A DNA stretch of 64,000 nt from Sciurus carolinensis (GCF_902686445.1 NC_062229.1:5861503-5925502), one strand, 5' to 3'; shown: positions 1 through 10,799, counted from the stretch's first letter. Notes: a model not told the origin generated them from the letters alone. Program-made: numbers and translations.

Positions 1-49
1 CTTTCTCGTATGTATCTACAATGATTAAATCAGGGCCATTAACCTATCT

Positions 50-345
50 GTCATATCGCTTTCCTATCTTTTTTTTGTAGTGAGACATTTGCAGTGTTCC
101 CTCTCAGTTATTTCGCAATACATCGCTATTGACTGTCGTCACTTTGTTGTGCAATAGACTTCAAAGTTCACTCCTTCTGTTGCACCCAAGCTTTGTCCCC
201 TTCCATCAGCACCTCCCCGCTCCCTCCCAACCCCGGTCGCCATGGTTTCCCCCTCTGCTTCTCTGAGTTCAACTCTTCCAATCCAAGCATATGCGAGAGC
301 GTGGCTCTCGTCCTGCTGCACCTGGTTTATTTCACTAACGTCATC
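50..345 (-). repeat. Old L1 3'UTR fragment
   Basis: The stretch reads on the minus strand as a decayed LINE-1 3'UTR: a C-rich block near 200-240, a segment like 'gagttcaac' near 265, then the 'ggtttatttcacta' region that in L1 lies just before the 3'UTR. No usable ORF is left. The following 345-440 segment looks faintly MIR-like but is too diverged to call. Confidence 0.5.
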
Positions 346-539
346 CGCCAGGTTCACCTTGTCATGCAACAAAGGTTTAATGAGCATCCGCTGTGTGCAG
401 GGGACATGGTTCTGGGTACAAAGGTCCCAGGCACCAAGTGACAAAAACAGAAAAGCCTCCCTGTGTAGCAAGGAGATTCCCAACAAGAAAACACGCAGGA
501 GCTCAGTAACTTCCGACATCAAAAAGTATTAGGAAGGGT

Positions 540-800
540 TCTAAGGATTGATCTATTGCACGGCATGGCAAACACAGTTAATAATAATGTATCATATTTT
601 TAATTGCTAAAAGAGCAAATTTTAAGTGTTCTCACCATAAAAAAAAAGTAGGTAGGGTGATGGGTATGTTAATTAGCTTGACTTAATTGTTATGCAGTGT
701 GTACATATATCCACACATCTCTCCGAGACCTATTCGTATGTGCAATTATTTGTCAGTTAAAATAATTTTAAAAAGAAAATTAAAAAAATTCTCGCTAGGA
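540..800 (+). repeat. Old L1 3' end
   Basis: The order of short motifs (gtgttctcaccataa, ggtgatgggtatgtt, attagcttgactta, then an A-rich end near 760-795) is that of an ancient mammalian L1 3'UTR. It is heavily diverged and non-coding. Confidence 0.55.
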
Positions 801-888
801 TCCTCTTTTCCAATGGAGCACAGCAGGGCAGGGGTGACCTGTGTCCTTGAGCATAGATGTGTTTTCTCTGATTTCTTTCTTTTCTCCA

Positions 889-965
889 GCAGGGCTGGAG
901 ATTGAACTCAGGTCTTGGGCAGGCTAGGCGAGCCATTGACACTGGGGTGAGCTCACCACATCCAG
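889..965 (-). repeat. ID-type SINE, decayed
   Basis: Minus-strand remnant of a tRNA-Ala-derived ID element: the reverse box B region ('gattgaactcagg') followed by 'gcaggctaggcgagcc'. It is old, with many substitutions and no clear target duplication. Confidence 0.5.
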
Positions 966-1294
966 TGTCTTGGGAAACCAGACCCAGAGGCCAGAAGACC
1001 TGAGCGGAGATCTCGGCCCAGGGTCCCCGTCTGGAATACAGTGGCTGCCCTCCCCTCTGGGGAAGGCAGGGAACCTGCCAGGAGCTGGCATTAGTAACTG
1101 AGCTGCCCCATTGTCCTTAAGCTGCTGGTCCATTGTCCTCCTCCCAGGAGGGTGGCCAGAGAGGATAGAATGCCGGTTAGATCTGTGTTCCATAAACTCC
1201 CAGGGTTCGGGCCTGTCCCCTAAATTCTGAGTTTTTTGCACACAGATGGACCCCCCCAGGTAAGCAAGATGGTCCAGAGTATGATTTCTTGGAG
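966..1294. other. Unassigned, gene-free
   Basis: Moderately GC-rich unique-looking sequence. I see no ORF with coding character and no repeat that I can name. Confidence 0.4.
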
Positions 1295-1745
1295 GTCATT
1301 ATGTTAAGAGCACTAAGCCAGACACAGAAAGTCAATGCCACTTCTCACTCACATGTAGAAACTAAAAAGTAGGTCCCACAGGACGGAATGGCTTGGGGAT
1401 CACTAGAGGCCGGGAGGGGCAACGGGGAGTGGGACAGAAAGAGGTCTCAGAGGGGGACCAAAAGAGGCTGAGGGGCCAGTTCTGGAGTCCTTCAGCACAG
1501 CAGGAAACTATTGTCTATAGCCATCCATGGTTTATTTCAGAGTAACTATCAAGGCAGAGTACACATTTCACAAGGAATAAAAATGATTAGTGTTTAATGA
1601 GATGGAAATGCTTATTTCCTGAATTTGATCATAACACATTACATATATATATATATATATACATAGAGCTATCATGCTGTATTCCACAAATACGTACAAA
1701 TATCATCTCTTAATCTCTCTTTCACACACACATGTTCGTACACTA
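1295..1745 (+). repeat. Old L1 3' end with (AT)n
   Basis: The series 'aagccagacacagaaag', 'tcactcacatgtagaaac', a G-rich block, then 'atttgatcataacacatt' is the typical end of ORF2 and 3'UTR of an ancient L1. An (AT)n run lies at about 1642-1662. Confidence 0.65.
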
Positions 1746-1748
1746 TGG

Positions 1749-1942
1749 TTTCTGAAGTCTGATGCTAGGGTTCAAATCTAACTAGGATTTCTGCCAGCTG
1801 TGTGCTTGGACAAGTTGTTCAACTTCTCTGAGCCTCAGTCTCCTTACTTGCCAATGAGGACAAGGCCGACTCTGCTTCATAGAGTGGGATAAGAGTGGCT
1901 CTGTGTAAAGTTATTAGGACTCCCTGGCACATTGTAGGCCCA
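1749..1942 (+). repeat. MIR SINE
   Basis: Mammalian-wide MIR core: 'gggttcaaatc', 'ccagctgtgtgcttggacaag', 'tctctgagcctcagtctcc', and a tail ending in 'cctggcacattgtaggc'. Orientation is plus. This is among the oldest layers of the window. Confidence 0.85.
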
Positions 1943-2061
1943 CTCTTTTTGGTGGATGTGGGTTTTTTTTTTTTTTTTTTCAACTTACATGATTGATTTT
2001 TATTGTAGATTCAGAAAACTCAATATGGCTGCTTTCACAAGAACACACAAAAAAATCTGTA

Positions 2062-2064
<3 letters not shown>

Positions 2065-2096
<32 letters not shown>
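2065..2096. repeat. (TG)n microsatellite
   Basis: Uninterrupted TG dinucleotide run of about 16 units, directly before a minus-strand ID element, probably grown from that element's A/T-rich tail. Confidence 0.95.
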
Positions 2097-2097
<1 letters not shown>

Positions 2098-2100
2098 TGA

Positions 2101-2176
2101 GGAGCTGCTGGGGATTGAAGCCAGGCCCTTATGCATGTTAGGCAATTACTCTACCACTGCACTAAGGACCTAGCCA
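2101..2176 (-). repeat. ID-type SINE
   Basis: Minus-strand ID element: 'gctggggattgaagccagg' followed by 'ctctaccactgcacta', the reverse complements of the tRNA-like box B and box A regions. Confidence 0.75.
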
Positions 2177-2179
2177 CAA

Positions 2180-3050
2180 CACCTATATTTTACTAAATAC
2201 TAAAAAACTTAGTTTTTCAAAGTCCCTTGGGGTTTCTGACTTCATCTGCAGGAAGTTAGCTCCTCACACCAAGGCTCTGAGGCGGATTTCTTCAGGGCTT
2301 TGTTCTCTCTACCAGGCACAATATCTGTGCATCAGAGAGAGTGGCGAGGGCAGGGTAATGGGTGACAAATGGCTGTTATTGCCATGACACCTTCAGGGCA
2401 TGAGATGAAGCAGGCCGGGTCCTCGCGCGGTGCCTGTGGGCCCCGTAGCTGGCGGGGCGCTGGGAGGCTGGACCACCGGCCTGACTTCTTCTTTATCATT
2501 TTATTTTATTTGTTCTGTTTAGATGGACGTGGCAGTAGGAGGCCTTTTGGCCTGTTATCTAGTCACGGAGAATACCTTACTCTAATTGTCACGGGTGGAC
2601 GTGTTTCATAGACGCGAACTCCAGGGCTCCAGGGCTTCTTGCCTCTGCTCCTGGGCGTGCGGGTTAACTCCTCTCACACCCAGGGAAGGCGGGCCCGTGA
2701 AAACTCGTTTGGTACAGACTGGAATCGGGTTCAGAGCAGGGGGGCCAGAGGGGACAGGCGGACGGGAGTTGGGGACCCCGAGGTTGAGGGACTAATCCTG
2801 TGACGTGGGCCCCGCCCCTGAGCCCCGCCTGCTTTCTTTGCCAAGCAGCGATTTACCTGCAGCCCTGCGGGGCCTTGGGGGACGGGCTCTGTCACACTCC
2901 TCAGCAAACACCTGTTACCTGCAGGAGAATTGCAGGCCTCAGGTATCGCCCATAAGAAGACCCCGGGTTATCCTGAGGCAGAGGCGGGCGAGGGGGACTT
3001 TTGGGACCCTTACAGGGACCAGATCCTGAATTCGGGGAGATAGGCTGCTT
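2180..3050. other. CpG-rich unassigned stretch
   Basis: CpG is frequent between about 2420 and 2480 and again between 2590 and 2830, unlike the CpG-poor surroundings. It could be the rest of the LTR that follows or a weak CpG island. No conserved ORF or gene is recognisable. Confidence 0.4.
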
Positions 3051-3059
3051 CCCACTAAC

Positions 3060-3400
3060 CATGAAATCTGTAGGAACAGGTTCCAATTAGAGCCAGGCAG
3101 CATGGGCCAAGGTGACCCAGGGCGGTCATGGTAGTGGGGACCTCAAAGTCTGGTGTCATCCTGCTGTCAGTCAGAAGTCAAGAGGTGGACCTGGGGGGAC
3201 TTCCTGCAATCTTCCCAGGGGCCCCTAATAAAACTGGAGTGCAGGGGAGGCACGCTATCCCTCTTCTGAGAGGACCCGCTCTCTCCCTTCAGAGTGTCCC
3301 TTTCCCCTTTCCTTCAATAAGCTCTGCCTGTCATAACCTGGGCCACGGTTCTAAAATCTGCCTGACTTGATAGCAAGAATCGGGCCTGAAGGGGGGCCTT
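3060..3400 (+). mobile_element. LTR-like element (ERV1-type?)
   Basis: Two polyadenylation-like signals (aataaa near 3227, caataagc near 3316) are followed by 'ctctgcctgtcataacctggg' and 'ccacggttctaaaatctgcctg', a layout seen in class I endogenous retrovirus LTRs. No gag, pol or env coding sequence is attached. The 5' boundary is not defined. Confidence 0.45.
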
Positions 3401-3587
3401 CCCTCTGCCTCAGTTTCTTGGACAACCCCAGCTCTGTGACAGTCACTTGGCCAGTAAGTGCCGGCACCATAGATTTCCAGGCCAGGTGTCCAGGGGAGAG
3501 CCTGGTGGATGACATTCTCTCTGGAGAGCTGCTCTAGCCAGAATCTGGTGGACTACAGCACCCGGGGCAGTGGCCAGGGGGTGCTGG

Positions 3588-3710
3588 GAGGCAGGAGTTT
3601 CAATCCTTCTGTGCAACCTTGGGGAAGTCACCTAACCTCTCAGAGCCTCAGTTTCCTATCTGACACTCAGAGAGGTCAGGATTACACTGAGGTCAGGCAC
3701 CCTACTTAGC
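3588..3710 (+). repeat. MIR SINE
   Basis: MIR core with 'caaccttggggaagtcacctaacctc' split over substitutions, followed by 'agcctcagtttcc'. Plus orientation. Confidence 0.8.
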
Positions 3711-4090
3711 CTGAGCTGTGGTTCTCCATGGTGTCTGTGTGTATGGGTCCTGTTGTCCCCCAAGGGACTTGTGGTAATGTGTGGAGACCTTTCTGGTTGC
3801 CATGACTCAAGGAGGAAGTGCTACTGGTCTCAAGTGGGCGGAGGGCAGGATGTTGCTCACCATCTTAAAATGCACAGGTCAGCCCCACCACAGAGCTAGC
3901 CAGCCTTAAATGTCAAGAACACCGGGGTGGACAATGCCCTGCTGAGTCACTGAGTGCAAGCTCCTGTTGCTAATATTGACAGTCATTGAGCCCGGTAAAT
4001 ATTGGCTCTGGTGTGTGGCACATCTTATATGTCCACGACTCTCATCTTTCCAGAACACACTCCTTAGAAAACAGATCAGAAACACCGAAG
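3711..4090. other. Unassigned, gene-free
   Basis: No coding signal and no repeat I can name. It ends at the start of the split hAT-like element. Confidence 0.4.
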
Positions 4091-4592
4091 CCAGTGCTGT
4101 CCAGCTGAAATAAAATTTGAGCACATATGTGTCATTTAAACTTTTCTTAGAGCCACAACTACAAAGTAAAAAGAAATGGATGAATTTAATTTTAATGATG
4201 TATCTTATTTAACTTAACATATTGAAAAATACTCTCATTTTGTCAGAAAAATCAATGTAATAAATTATTGTGGGTCTCTTTTATCCATGACTTTTCTTTC
4301 TTCAGTTTTAGTTACCTATGGTCAAACTTGGTATAAAATACTTAAAGGAAAATGTCAGAAGTAAACGATTTGTAAGTTTAAAATTGTGTGTTATTCTGGA
4401 TAGCATAATGAAATTTTACCACATTCCAAACCATTTCACCTGAGACCTGGGTCATCCCTTTGTGTGACGTATCCATGTGGTATATGCTACCCTACCATTA
4501 ATCACTTAGTAGTCATCTCAGTTATCAGATCTACTGTCATGGTATCACAGAGCTCGTGTTAAAGTAACTCTGAGAGAAGAGACGGGGAAGAG

Positions 4593-4595
<3 letters not shown>

Positions 4596-4625
<30 letters not shown>
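4596..4625. repeat. (GA)n microsatellite
   Basis: About 15 AG units inside the Tigger-like element, directly before the SINE. Confidence 0.95.
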
Positions 4626-4630
<5 letters not shown>

Positions 4631-4668
4631 TGACAGAAGAGGGGAGGAAGTCCACATTCACATTTTTT

Positions 4669-4853
4669 ATTTTTTGCAGTATTGGGCATTGAAACCAGGG
4701 GCACTCTACCACCAAGCTATGCTCCTAGACCTTTTTTATTTTTTAATTTTTGAGATTGAGTCTCCCTAAGTTGTTGGGGCTGGCCTCAAACTTGTGATCC
4801 TCCTGCCTCAGCCTCCTGAGTTGCTGGGATTGCAGGCATATGGCAACAAGCCC
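4669..4853 (-). repeat. B1-dID composite SINE
   Basis: On the minus strand this is a B1 (7SL-like) half, seen here reversed as 'cctcctgcctcagcctcctg', joined through an A-rich linker to an ID half, seen reversed as 'ctctaccaccaagctatgct'. This composite layout is characteristic of squirrel and dormouse genomes. Confidence 0.85.
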
Positions 4854-5220
4854 AGTCTCTCATAATTTTAATTATAGCCTATTGGTATAAGTGTTCTAGT
4901 TTATTGTTATTGCTGCTGATCTCTCACTGTGACTGATCTACATAGGCTTCAGTACCACACTGTTTCAGACACCCACTGGGGGTCTGGGAGCATACATGCC
5001 CCATGGATAAGAGAGTGATGGTAACTGTATTAATCAGATATTTTTACATTTTTTCATACTCAGTCTTCAAAATCCAGTGTGTATTTTACTTACAGCACGT
5101 CTTAATTCAGATGCTAAATTTTCATTAGTATTACTTCATCTGTATTTAAATGTCATGAAATTTACAGTCTAAAAAGTAGGTCTATATATCCAAGTTTTTT
5201 CCATTGTATGTGAACATTTT

Positions 5221-5408
5221 TTTTCAGCACCGGGGATTGAACTCAGGGGTGCTCTACCACCAGTCTACACCTCTAGCCTTCAAAAAATAAGTAAAATCAT
5301 TTTTTGAGACAAGTTCTTGCTAAATTACGCAGGCTAGCCTCTAACTTGCAATCCTCCTGCCTCGGCCTCCTGAGTCCCTGGGATTCCAGGTGTGTACCAA
5401 CATGCTTC
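5221..5408 (-). repeat. B1-dID composite SINE
   Basis: Reverse ID half ('gggattgaactcaggggtgc') and reverse B1 half ('cctcctgcctcggcctcctg'). It is inserted inside the hAT-like element, a second independent insertion there. Confidence 0.85.
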
Positions 5409-5586
5409 GTGTATTACCTAAATATTTTTCTGACTGTAGGCTTGAATATCCATTTTCAAATTAAAATGAATTGTAATTGAACAAAATTATAAATTCAACT
5501 CTCTAGCTCTAGATAAATTTCAAGGGCTTAGTGGTCACGTGTCCGTACCAGACAGCATAGCTTTGATCCTTTGGTGGAAGATTTCA

Positions 5587-5715
5587 TTTTTATTTATTTA
5601 TGTTTTTTGAGACGGGGTCTTACTAAATTGCTGAGGCTTACCTTGAACTTGAGATCCTTCTGCCTGAGTGTCTGGAGTAGCTGAGATTAGGGCGTGTACC
5701 AGCACACCCAGCAAG
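5587..5715 (-). repeat. B1 SINE (monomer)
   Basis: Minus-strand B1 half only ('gagacggggtcttactaaat' to 'accagcacaccca'), with a T-rich tail at the left. No ID half is visible. Confidence 0.75.
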
Positions 5716-5824
5716 AGGAGACAGGGTAGGTCTTGATGGGCTGCGGGAGTGAATTTCAGGATGTGCTGTAGAATGAAAAAGGAAAGGAGGAGAGAGCCAC
5801 ATGCTTAATGAGGTACCATGGAGG

Positions 5825-6045
5825 CCCTGCCTGGTGGCCACGCCTGGAATCCCAACAGATGGAGAGGCTGAGGCTGGAGGATTGCAAGTTCGAGGCCAGT
5901 CTCAGCAATTTAGCCAAGCCCTTACTGAGACCCTGTTTCAAAATAAAAAATGAAAAGGGCTGACGATGTGGCTCAGTGGTTAAGTGCCCCCCGGGTTCAA
6001 TCCCTGGTACAAAAACCAAGCATCCAAAACACTGAAATAGAAAAA
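5825..6045 (+). repeat. B1-dID composite SINE
   Basis: Plus-strand copy: B1 half starting 'ctgcctggtggccacgcctg', A-rich linker near 5940-5958, then ID half 'ggctgacgatgtggctcagt' and 'gggttcaatccctggta', and an A-rich tail. Confidence 0.85.
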
Positions 6046-6405
6046 AAAACAAAAATTCTCCAGACCCTTATTTCTGTGTGTGTACAAAAAAACCAGAAGA
6101 ACACATAACAAAATATTTTGGTTCTGAGGTTACCCACTAAGTGAGGGAACCCAGGACACTGCTGTGCCACCCCCACCACAGATCAAAACCCAACACCCTA
6201 ATGTGGTGGTATAAGAAGTGGGAACTTGGGGAGGTGATAGGGTTGTGAGGACTCTGCTTCATGAATGGCATTAGTGGCCAAATAGGAGGGACCCCAGAGT
6301 CCAGTTCCTGCCACCAGAGGAAGGTCCAGGGAGGGAAAACTGTCCCATGACTCTGGAGGGTTTTATGATTCAGTCTACAAAACCGACAGACAGTAGTTAG
6401 ATGAA
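6046..6405. other. Unassigned, gene-free
   Basis: The SINE tail is followed by unique-looking sequence with no coding signal. Confidence 0.4.
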
Positions 6406-6409
6406 CAGG

Positions 6410-6665
6410 TTGATTATCCCTAATCCCAAGGCTGGAAATCTGAAATGCTCCAAAATCTGAGACTTTTTGAGCCCTGACGTGATGTCACAGTGAAGTCCAT
6501 GAGTGACAGGTTGCAGCTGAGATACAGCTGCACTAAAACCTGTAGACAATCACCTGCAGGCTGCGTCTATGAGGTGCGTCTGAAACAAGAACTTCACATT
6601 TGGACTTGGGTCCCTTACCTAAGAAATAGCACTATGTATGTGCCCAGATCCAGAAACCTCTGAAA
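6410..6665. mobile_element. Tigger-type DNA transposon fragment
   Basis: The left end 'gattatccctaatcccaagg', 'aaatgctccaaaatctgaga' and 'tttttgagccctgacgtga' fits a short non-autonomous Tigger element. The right end ('cctctgaaatccaagactct') is its decayed inverted counterpart. Confidence 0.55.
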
Positions 6666-6707
6666 TCCAAGACTCTCCTGAGCGTTGTGTGAGCGTGTGT
6701 GTGTGTG

Positions 6708-6858
6708 TTTGGGTGCAGTGCTGGTGATCAAATGCAGCACTGACTTTGAGGCAGGGTCTTGCCAAGTTGCCCAGACTGGCCTTGAAGTTGCGACCTTCCT
6801 GTCTCAGCCTCCAGAGCCGCTGGGATAACAGCCTTGGGTCACCGCGCCTGGCTCTCCT
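6708..6858 (-). repeat. B1-dID composite SINE, decayed
   Basis: Minus-strand B1 half ('gaggcagggtcttgccaagt', 'tgtctcagcctccagagccg') with a worn ID half before it, preceded by a short (TG)n run at about 6692-6708. Confidence 0.7.
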
Positions 6859-7227
6859 ATACTTTTGAAACTAATTCGTTAAGAAACTTCTAAGACATCT
6901 GCCTGTCAGACCCAGTTGGCAGAAAGGGTGAACTTTCTAGACGGTGATGACAGTTTCTGACTTCTGGGTTCACACAGTTGCTGCCTAGAATGTTCTTTCT
7001 CCTTAGCCACCCCTCCCCTTTCCCCCTAGCTAACTCAGCTCAGTGAACCATCTTCCAGAGAGCCTTCTGTCTTCCCTAACCCCACATCCAGGCTGAGAAC
7101 CTCTTCTGTCCAGGCCCCATCAGGCCCCTGTTCAATCTCTGTCACTTCCCTGGAAACTCATAGATGACCCATAAAGGAATGTGTGAGGCCTGCATCAGGA
7201 AAGGCAGATACCAGCATACGCACCATA
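6859..7227. other. Unassigned, gene-free
   Basis: Pyrimidine-rich unique-looking sequence. No gene or repeat recognised. Confidence 0.4.
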
Positions 7228-7640
7228 GTCTCTGCTAGCTTTCCGTCACTGTAACAAAATGCCTGAGTAATCAACTTAAAAGGAAGGAAGGCTTGTTTTG
7301 GCTCATGTTTTATCCAAGGCCTTGATGCTTGGGGCCTGTGGTGGCGCAGAACGTCCCTGCAGGAGGACATAGCAGAGGAAGTCTGTTCATGTCAGGGTGG
7401 CTGGAGACAGGGAGAGAGAGGGGAGGCCTGGGATCCCACATCCCCTTCAAGGCTCGCCCCTTCCACTCACTAGGTCTCAACTTCTAAAGGTTTTGCCACC
7501 TTCCAAAAGAGCTACAGGCCGGGAATCATTTCTGACCCCAACCATCGCACTCTATAATACAGGTCAGGGGGAACATCACCTGTCAATCTTGCTGAGTTCA
7601 TTCCCATAGAGGCAGCCACTCATGAACCACACCATATTAG
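7228..7640 (-). mobile_element. MaLR-type LTR
   Basis: 'ccgtcactgtaacaaaatgc' and 'tttggctcatgtt', then 'gggatcccacatccccttca', is the reversed 3' to 5' order of a MaLR (mammalian apparent LTR retrotransposon) LTR. Non-coding solo LTR; boundaries approximate. Confidence 0.6.
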
Positions 7641-8069
7641 CTGGAGGCTACAGACCTCCAGAGGCCTTTGACCAAGAGTCCAGAACAGCTTCCTCTTCCC
7701 CTGAGTCTGCAGAGACCCACCTCCACAGTCCCCCATCTCACCCTGGGCTACGAGCCACCCTTCCTGTTGCCCCAGGTGCAGAGGGCCCTAACTTCCCTCA
7801 CAGGGACATTTAAAGTAGCACTGTTTAGCTCTGACTCATGTCCCCGTGGAGATCAGCCGCCAGGCCCAGGGGATGGAAGTCCAGATTCTAACTCAGAACT
7901 GGTAGAGTTTTGACTCTGACAATTGTCCCTTGCTCTCTGCCTGACACTAAAACAGGACCCAAACAGGTCACATACCCCCTAGGAAGCTCCCAGATGGGGT
8001 TCAGCAACGGCATGGACTGAGTTCCCGCTGTTTGCCCGCCCCGAGGCCTCTGCAAGCCTAGGGTGTCAT
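7641..8069. other. Unassigned, gene-free
   Basis: GC-rich unique-looking sequence. Several short open frames overlap on both strands but none has family resemblance. Confidence 0.4.
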
Positions 8070-8210
8070 CAGTCAATAACCCAATGAGGGCAACGACTGA
8101 TATCGTTAGACCCATTATACAGAGGGAAAACTGAGGCCCCAAGGAGCTGAAGATCTCGTCTGAGGTGAGCTAATTAGCGAGTGATACAGAATCTCAGCCC
8201 GAGCCACCTG
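8070..8210 (-). repeat. MIR SINE
   Basis: Reversed MIR: 'acccattatacagagggaaa' then 'ctgaggccccaaggagctga'. Confidence 0.75.
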
Positions 8211-8785
8211 AGCTCCAAGTCTGTTCCCTTAGCCACAGAAAAGACCAAAATTACAGGCCTGTCCACTAGTGTGCATTTGTCTGGGGCAGAGCACTTGGCT
8301 TTCCTGAGATTTCCAGCAGGCTTGGGGACCCCAGGAGGGCAGAGGAAGCTGCACTGTCTTATTGCTTAAGAAGCCCTCCTTGGCCCTCCAGAAACCAGGA
8401 GGGACCTAGAGACCCATGGCTGTGTCTTCAGGAATCTGCGCTCCTCTTCCCCGGCCCTGCCTTGTTTGGGATGCTCCCTGGAGGCTCTTGACAGATTTGT
8501 GGAAACCTGATTCTCTCCCAAGAGCACAGATTTTTCCTGGAGTCCCTGGGGAAACAACAGCACCCTCTCTGAATCCAAGGCACAGAGAGAGAAAGTCTCT
8601 TCGCAGGGCACCCAGGCTCGCTGGGCCCTGAGGACACAACAGGAGCAGGACAGACGTTTGGGCCCTTCCGGCCAGCTGGGAACCGGATGCTCCACAGATC
8701 CTGAAGTAATTCATGAATGACACTCTGCTGAGGGGCGGGGCATGGCCCGGCAGTCTGGAAAGCAGGGTTTAGAAAGCTTTCTTTT
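8211..8785. other. Unassigned, gene-free
   Basis: GC-rich sequence where short ORFs of 70-125 codons overlap in several frames of both strands, as expected from low stop density. None resembles a known protein. Confidence 0.4.
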
Positions 8786-8789
8786 TCCC

Positions 8790-8872
8790 TTTTTGATTGA
8801 CACAAAGTAGTTGCACATTTGTACGGGTTTTGGCATGATAGTTCAAGATTTTTATTTATATTATGTATGTAT

Positions 8873-8905
<33 letters not shown>

Positions 8906-9165
8906 CCTTCAAACTCCTCTCAGTTCTTATACAACAGTTGGTTGTGGACTGTAGTGGAGAGCTCACTCCTATTTAACTGTATTTTGGTCCCCACCACCCA
9001 ACCTCCCTCTGTCCCTCCTGCCCCTCTCTTTCCTATCATCTAACAATGACCGTTCTCCTCTCTCCTTGGAGGTCGGCTTTTTAAGCTTCCACATAAGAGT
9101 GAGGACATGTGGCATTTGTCTTTCTGTGCCTGGTTCATTTCACATCACATGCTTTTTAAGCTCAG
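8790..9165 (-). repeat. Old L1 3'UTR with (TG)n
   Basis: Minus-strand L1 3' region: 'ttgacacaaagtagttgcac', a (TG)n run at about 8876-8902, a C-rich block near 8990-9040, and 'gtctttctgtgcctggttca', where the end of ORF2 is reached. Confidence 0.65.
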
Positions 9166-9605
9166 GCCTGGGCTGCAGGAAGAGACTGGGGAAGGGGGTG
9201 GGTGGGCGGGATTCCAACTCCCCAGGGGGCCTTCAGCCTGGCCTGGCTGCTGCCCCGGTCACTCCTCCTCCCTGCCGCTTGCTATTCCCGTTTGCCAGGA
9301 TGACCCCCCCATCCGTCTGCACCCATTGTTCACTGTGCCCCCCTCCTTCCTGGGGCTCTGACCTTGGCAAGGGAGGTTCCAGTCATTTCTGGGAATCAGT
9401 CCTGTTTCCTTACACTGGTAAGAAAACTGGTCATTACTGAGCTCTGCTGGAAAGCTCCCGTCTGTGTCCTGGGAGGGATTCCTCAGCCATGCCACCTGCC
9501 CTGGCTGCCCCTGCTGCCTCTAGGGCTCCCACCTTCACCTGGACTCAAACATCACCCTCCCGGTGAGGTCTCCCCTAACCACTTTACTTAAAGCTCCAAA
9601 CTTAG
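9166..9605. other. Unassigned, gene-free
   Basis: GC-rich stretch between two old L1 pieces of opposite orientation. No gene recognised. Confidence 0.4.
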
Positions 9606-9609
9606 GAAG

Positions 9610-9985
9610 GGATAAAAAAGAAGACGATTCCCATACACAATGGTATATTATCCAAAGCCACAGAAAGGAATGGAACTGTGTCCTTTGCAGCAACGTAGAT
9701 GGAGCCCGAGGACACTGTTAAGTACAAAAGTCTGTTAGGTAAAAAAAGTCGGGCACAAATAAGACAAAACCCACATGTGCTCATTTATATGTGGAGGCTG
9801 AAAAGTTTGGAAGAAGTAGAGCAGACTGGCACCCTGGGCAGGGTTCTAGAGAGGGGAGGGATGCAGGAGGGAACGGGGTGCCGTTGCACGGGAGCAATAA
9901 CTTGCAATGTTCCAGAGCGAGTCCGGTGATTGTGGCTGACAAATGTGAATTTCCACACAATCAGTAATGTACTCAACACAGGAAG
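9610..9985 (+). repeat. Old L1 3' end
   Basis: Plus-strand end of L1 ORF2: 'acaatggtatattatccaaa', 'ggaatggaactgtgtccttt', 'gcaacgtagatggagcccg', 'tcatttatatgtggaggctg', then 3'UTR. Diverged and non-coding. Confidence 0.7.
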
Positions 9986-10009
9986 TGAGGTACGCAGAAG
10001 GTCCCGGAT

Positions 10010-10515
10010 AGGCCTGAAGCCAGAATTAAGGACAGGTAGTTAGTGTAGAAATAGGGAATCGGGTCAATTCGAGGAAATGAAGCCATGAAGCCATCTGCCT
10101 TTGGAAGTTGGAGACTGCCCCTGGAAGAATGGAATGTCAAGAATCTCCGGAGCCCATTGATTACCAAATTTACCTGCCTTTATCAAGGACTGCAAGCAAG
10201 AAGCTGCTAATTAATGCCCCCTGGGCCCTTGCCTGCCTGAATCACCTTGGCCCTCCCCCTGCCCATGGCTTCTCACTTAATGCAAAACCAGGCCTAGTCA
10301 CTTAGGCAGGAAGGAGAGATAAAGGGGGAGAAAACTGGAGAACAAAAGAGACTTTAACCTATAAAAGATGTAGGGTGCACTCACTTCTTGGGACTTTTAG
10401 AACATCAGCCATGGCCCCCTTCTCCCTGCCAGGAGAAGTCTGTATTATTCCCTTTAAATAAACCTGCTTAATATGCTTGCCTTGGCTGCTTCTCTAGTGT
10501 TATATCTTCAACATT
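10010..10515 (+). mobile_element. LTR-like element
   Basis: A TATA-like box (tataaaaga, about 10361) is followed about 95 bp later by a polyadenylation-like signal (aaataaacc, about 10457) and a 3' end near 'cttcaaca' (10514). This promoter-to-polyA spacing is typical of a retroviral LTR. No internal coding sequence is seen. Confidence 0.45.
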
Positions 10516-10799
10516 AGAAGGAGCAGAACTCGTCACCGGTAAACGGTGGTATCAGGCCCGTTACCTTGAATCTGGTGGTTACAGAGCATGCACAAGAAGA
10601 GAAACTCGCCCTGTACCCCATAAATGAGTACAACTGAATAAGGTAGAAGGGACAGTAGAATGGTCCTCAGGGTAATGGGCCCCCATTGAGGTTTTTTCCA
10701 AATGTAAAGAGCACTCCATGAAGTTAACCTGTAGAAACATCCCAAACATCCAGCCAATTCCTTTGTCCTGGAGAGGAGGGAAAATAAAAGTGGGAGTGG
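10516..10799. other. Unassigned, gene-free
   Basis: Sequence between two LTR-like stretches. It contains a possible short L1-like piece ('accccataaatgagtaca'). It could be a remnant of a provirus interior, but no viral motif is visible. Confidence 0.3.

Larger units (their letters stand above)
4259..5035 (+). mobile_element. Tigger-like DNA transposon, inserted in hAT
   Basis: The left part (4259-4565) carries 'cagttttagttacctatggtca' like blocks and 'cacttagtagtcatctcagtt'. The right part (4856-5035) carries 'cacccactgggggtctggga' and 'ccatggataagagagtga', the other half of the same non-autonomous Tigger. A (GA)n run and a B1-dID SINE separate the halves. The junctions allow a TA target site. 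Confidence 0.65.
4092..5560 (+). mobile_element. hAT-type DNA transposon, split by insertions
   Basis: The left end 'cagtgctgtccag' and 'gagccacaactacaaagtaa' (4092-4258), an inner piece 'gtgtattttacttacagcac' (5036-5130) and a right end 'gacagcatag' (5410-5560) together match the order of an ancient non-autonomous hAT element. The ends are imperfect inverted repeats (about 8 of 11). A Tigger-like element occupies 4259-5035 and a B1-dID SINE 5221-5408. No transposase is encoded. Confidence 0.6.

Noticed and set aside
139..522. 127-codon minus-strand ORF
   Set aside because: It lies largely in an old L1 3'UTR and has no family resemblance.
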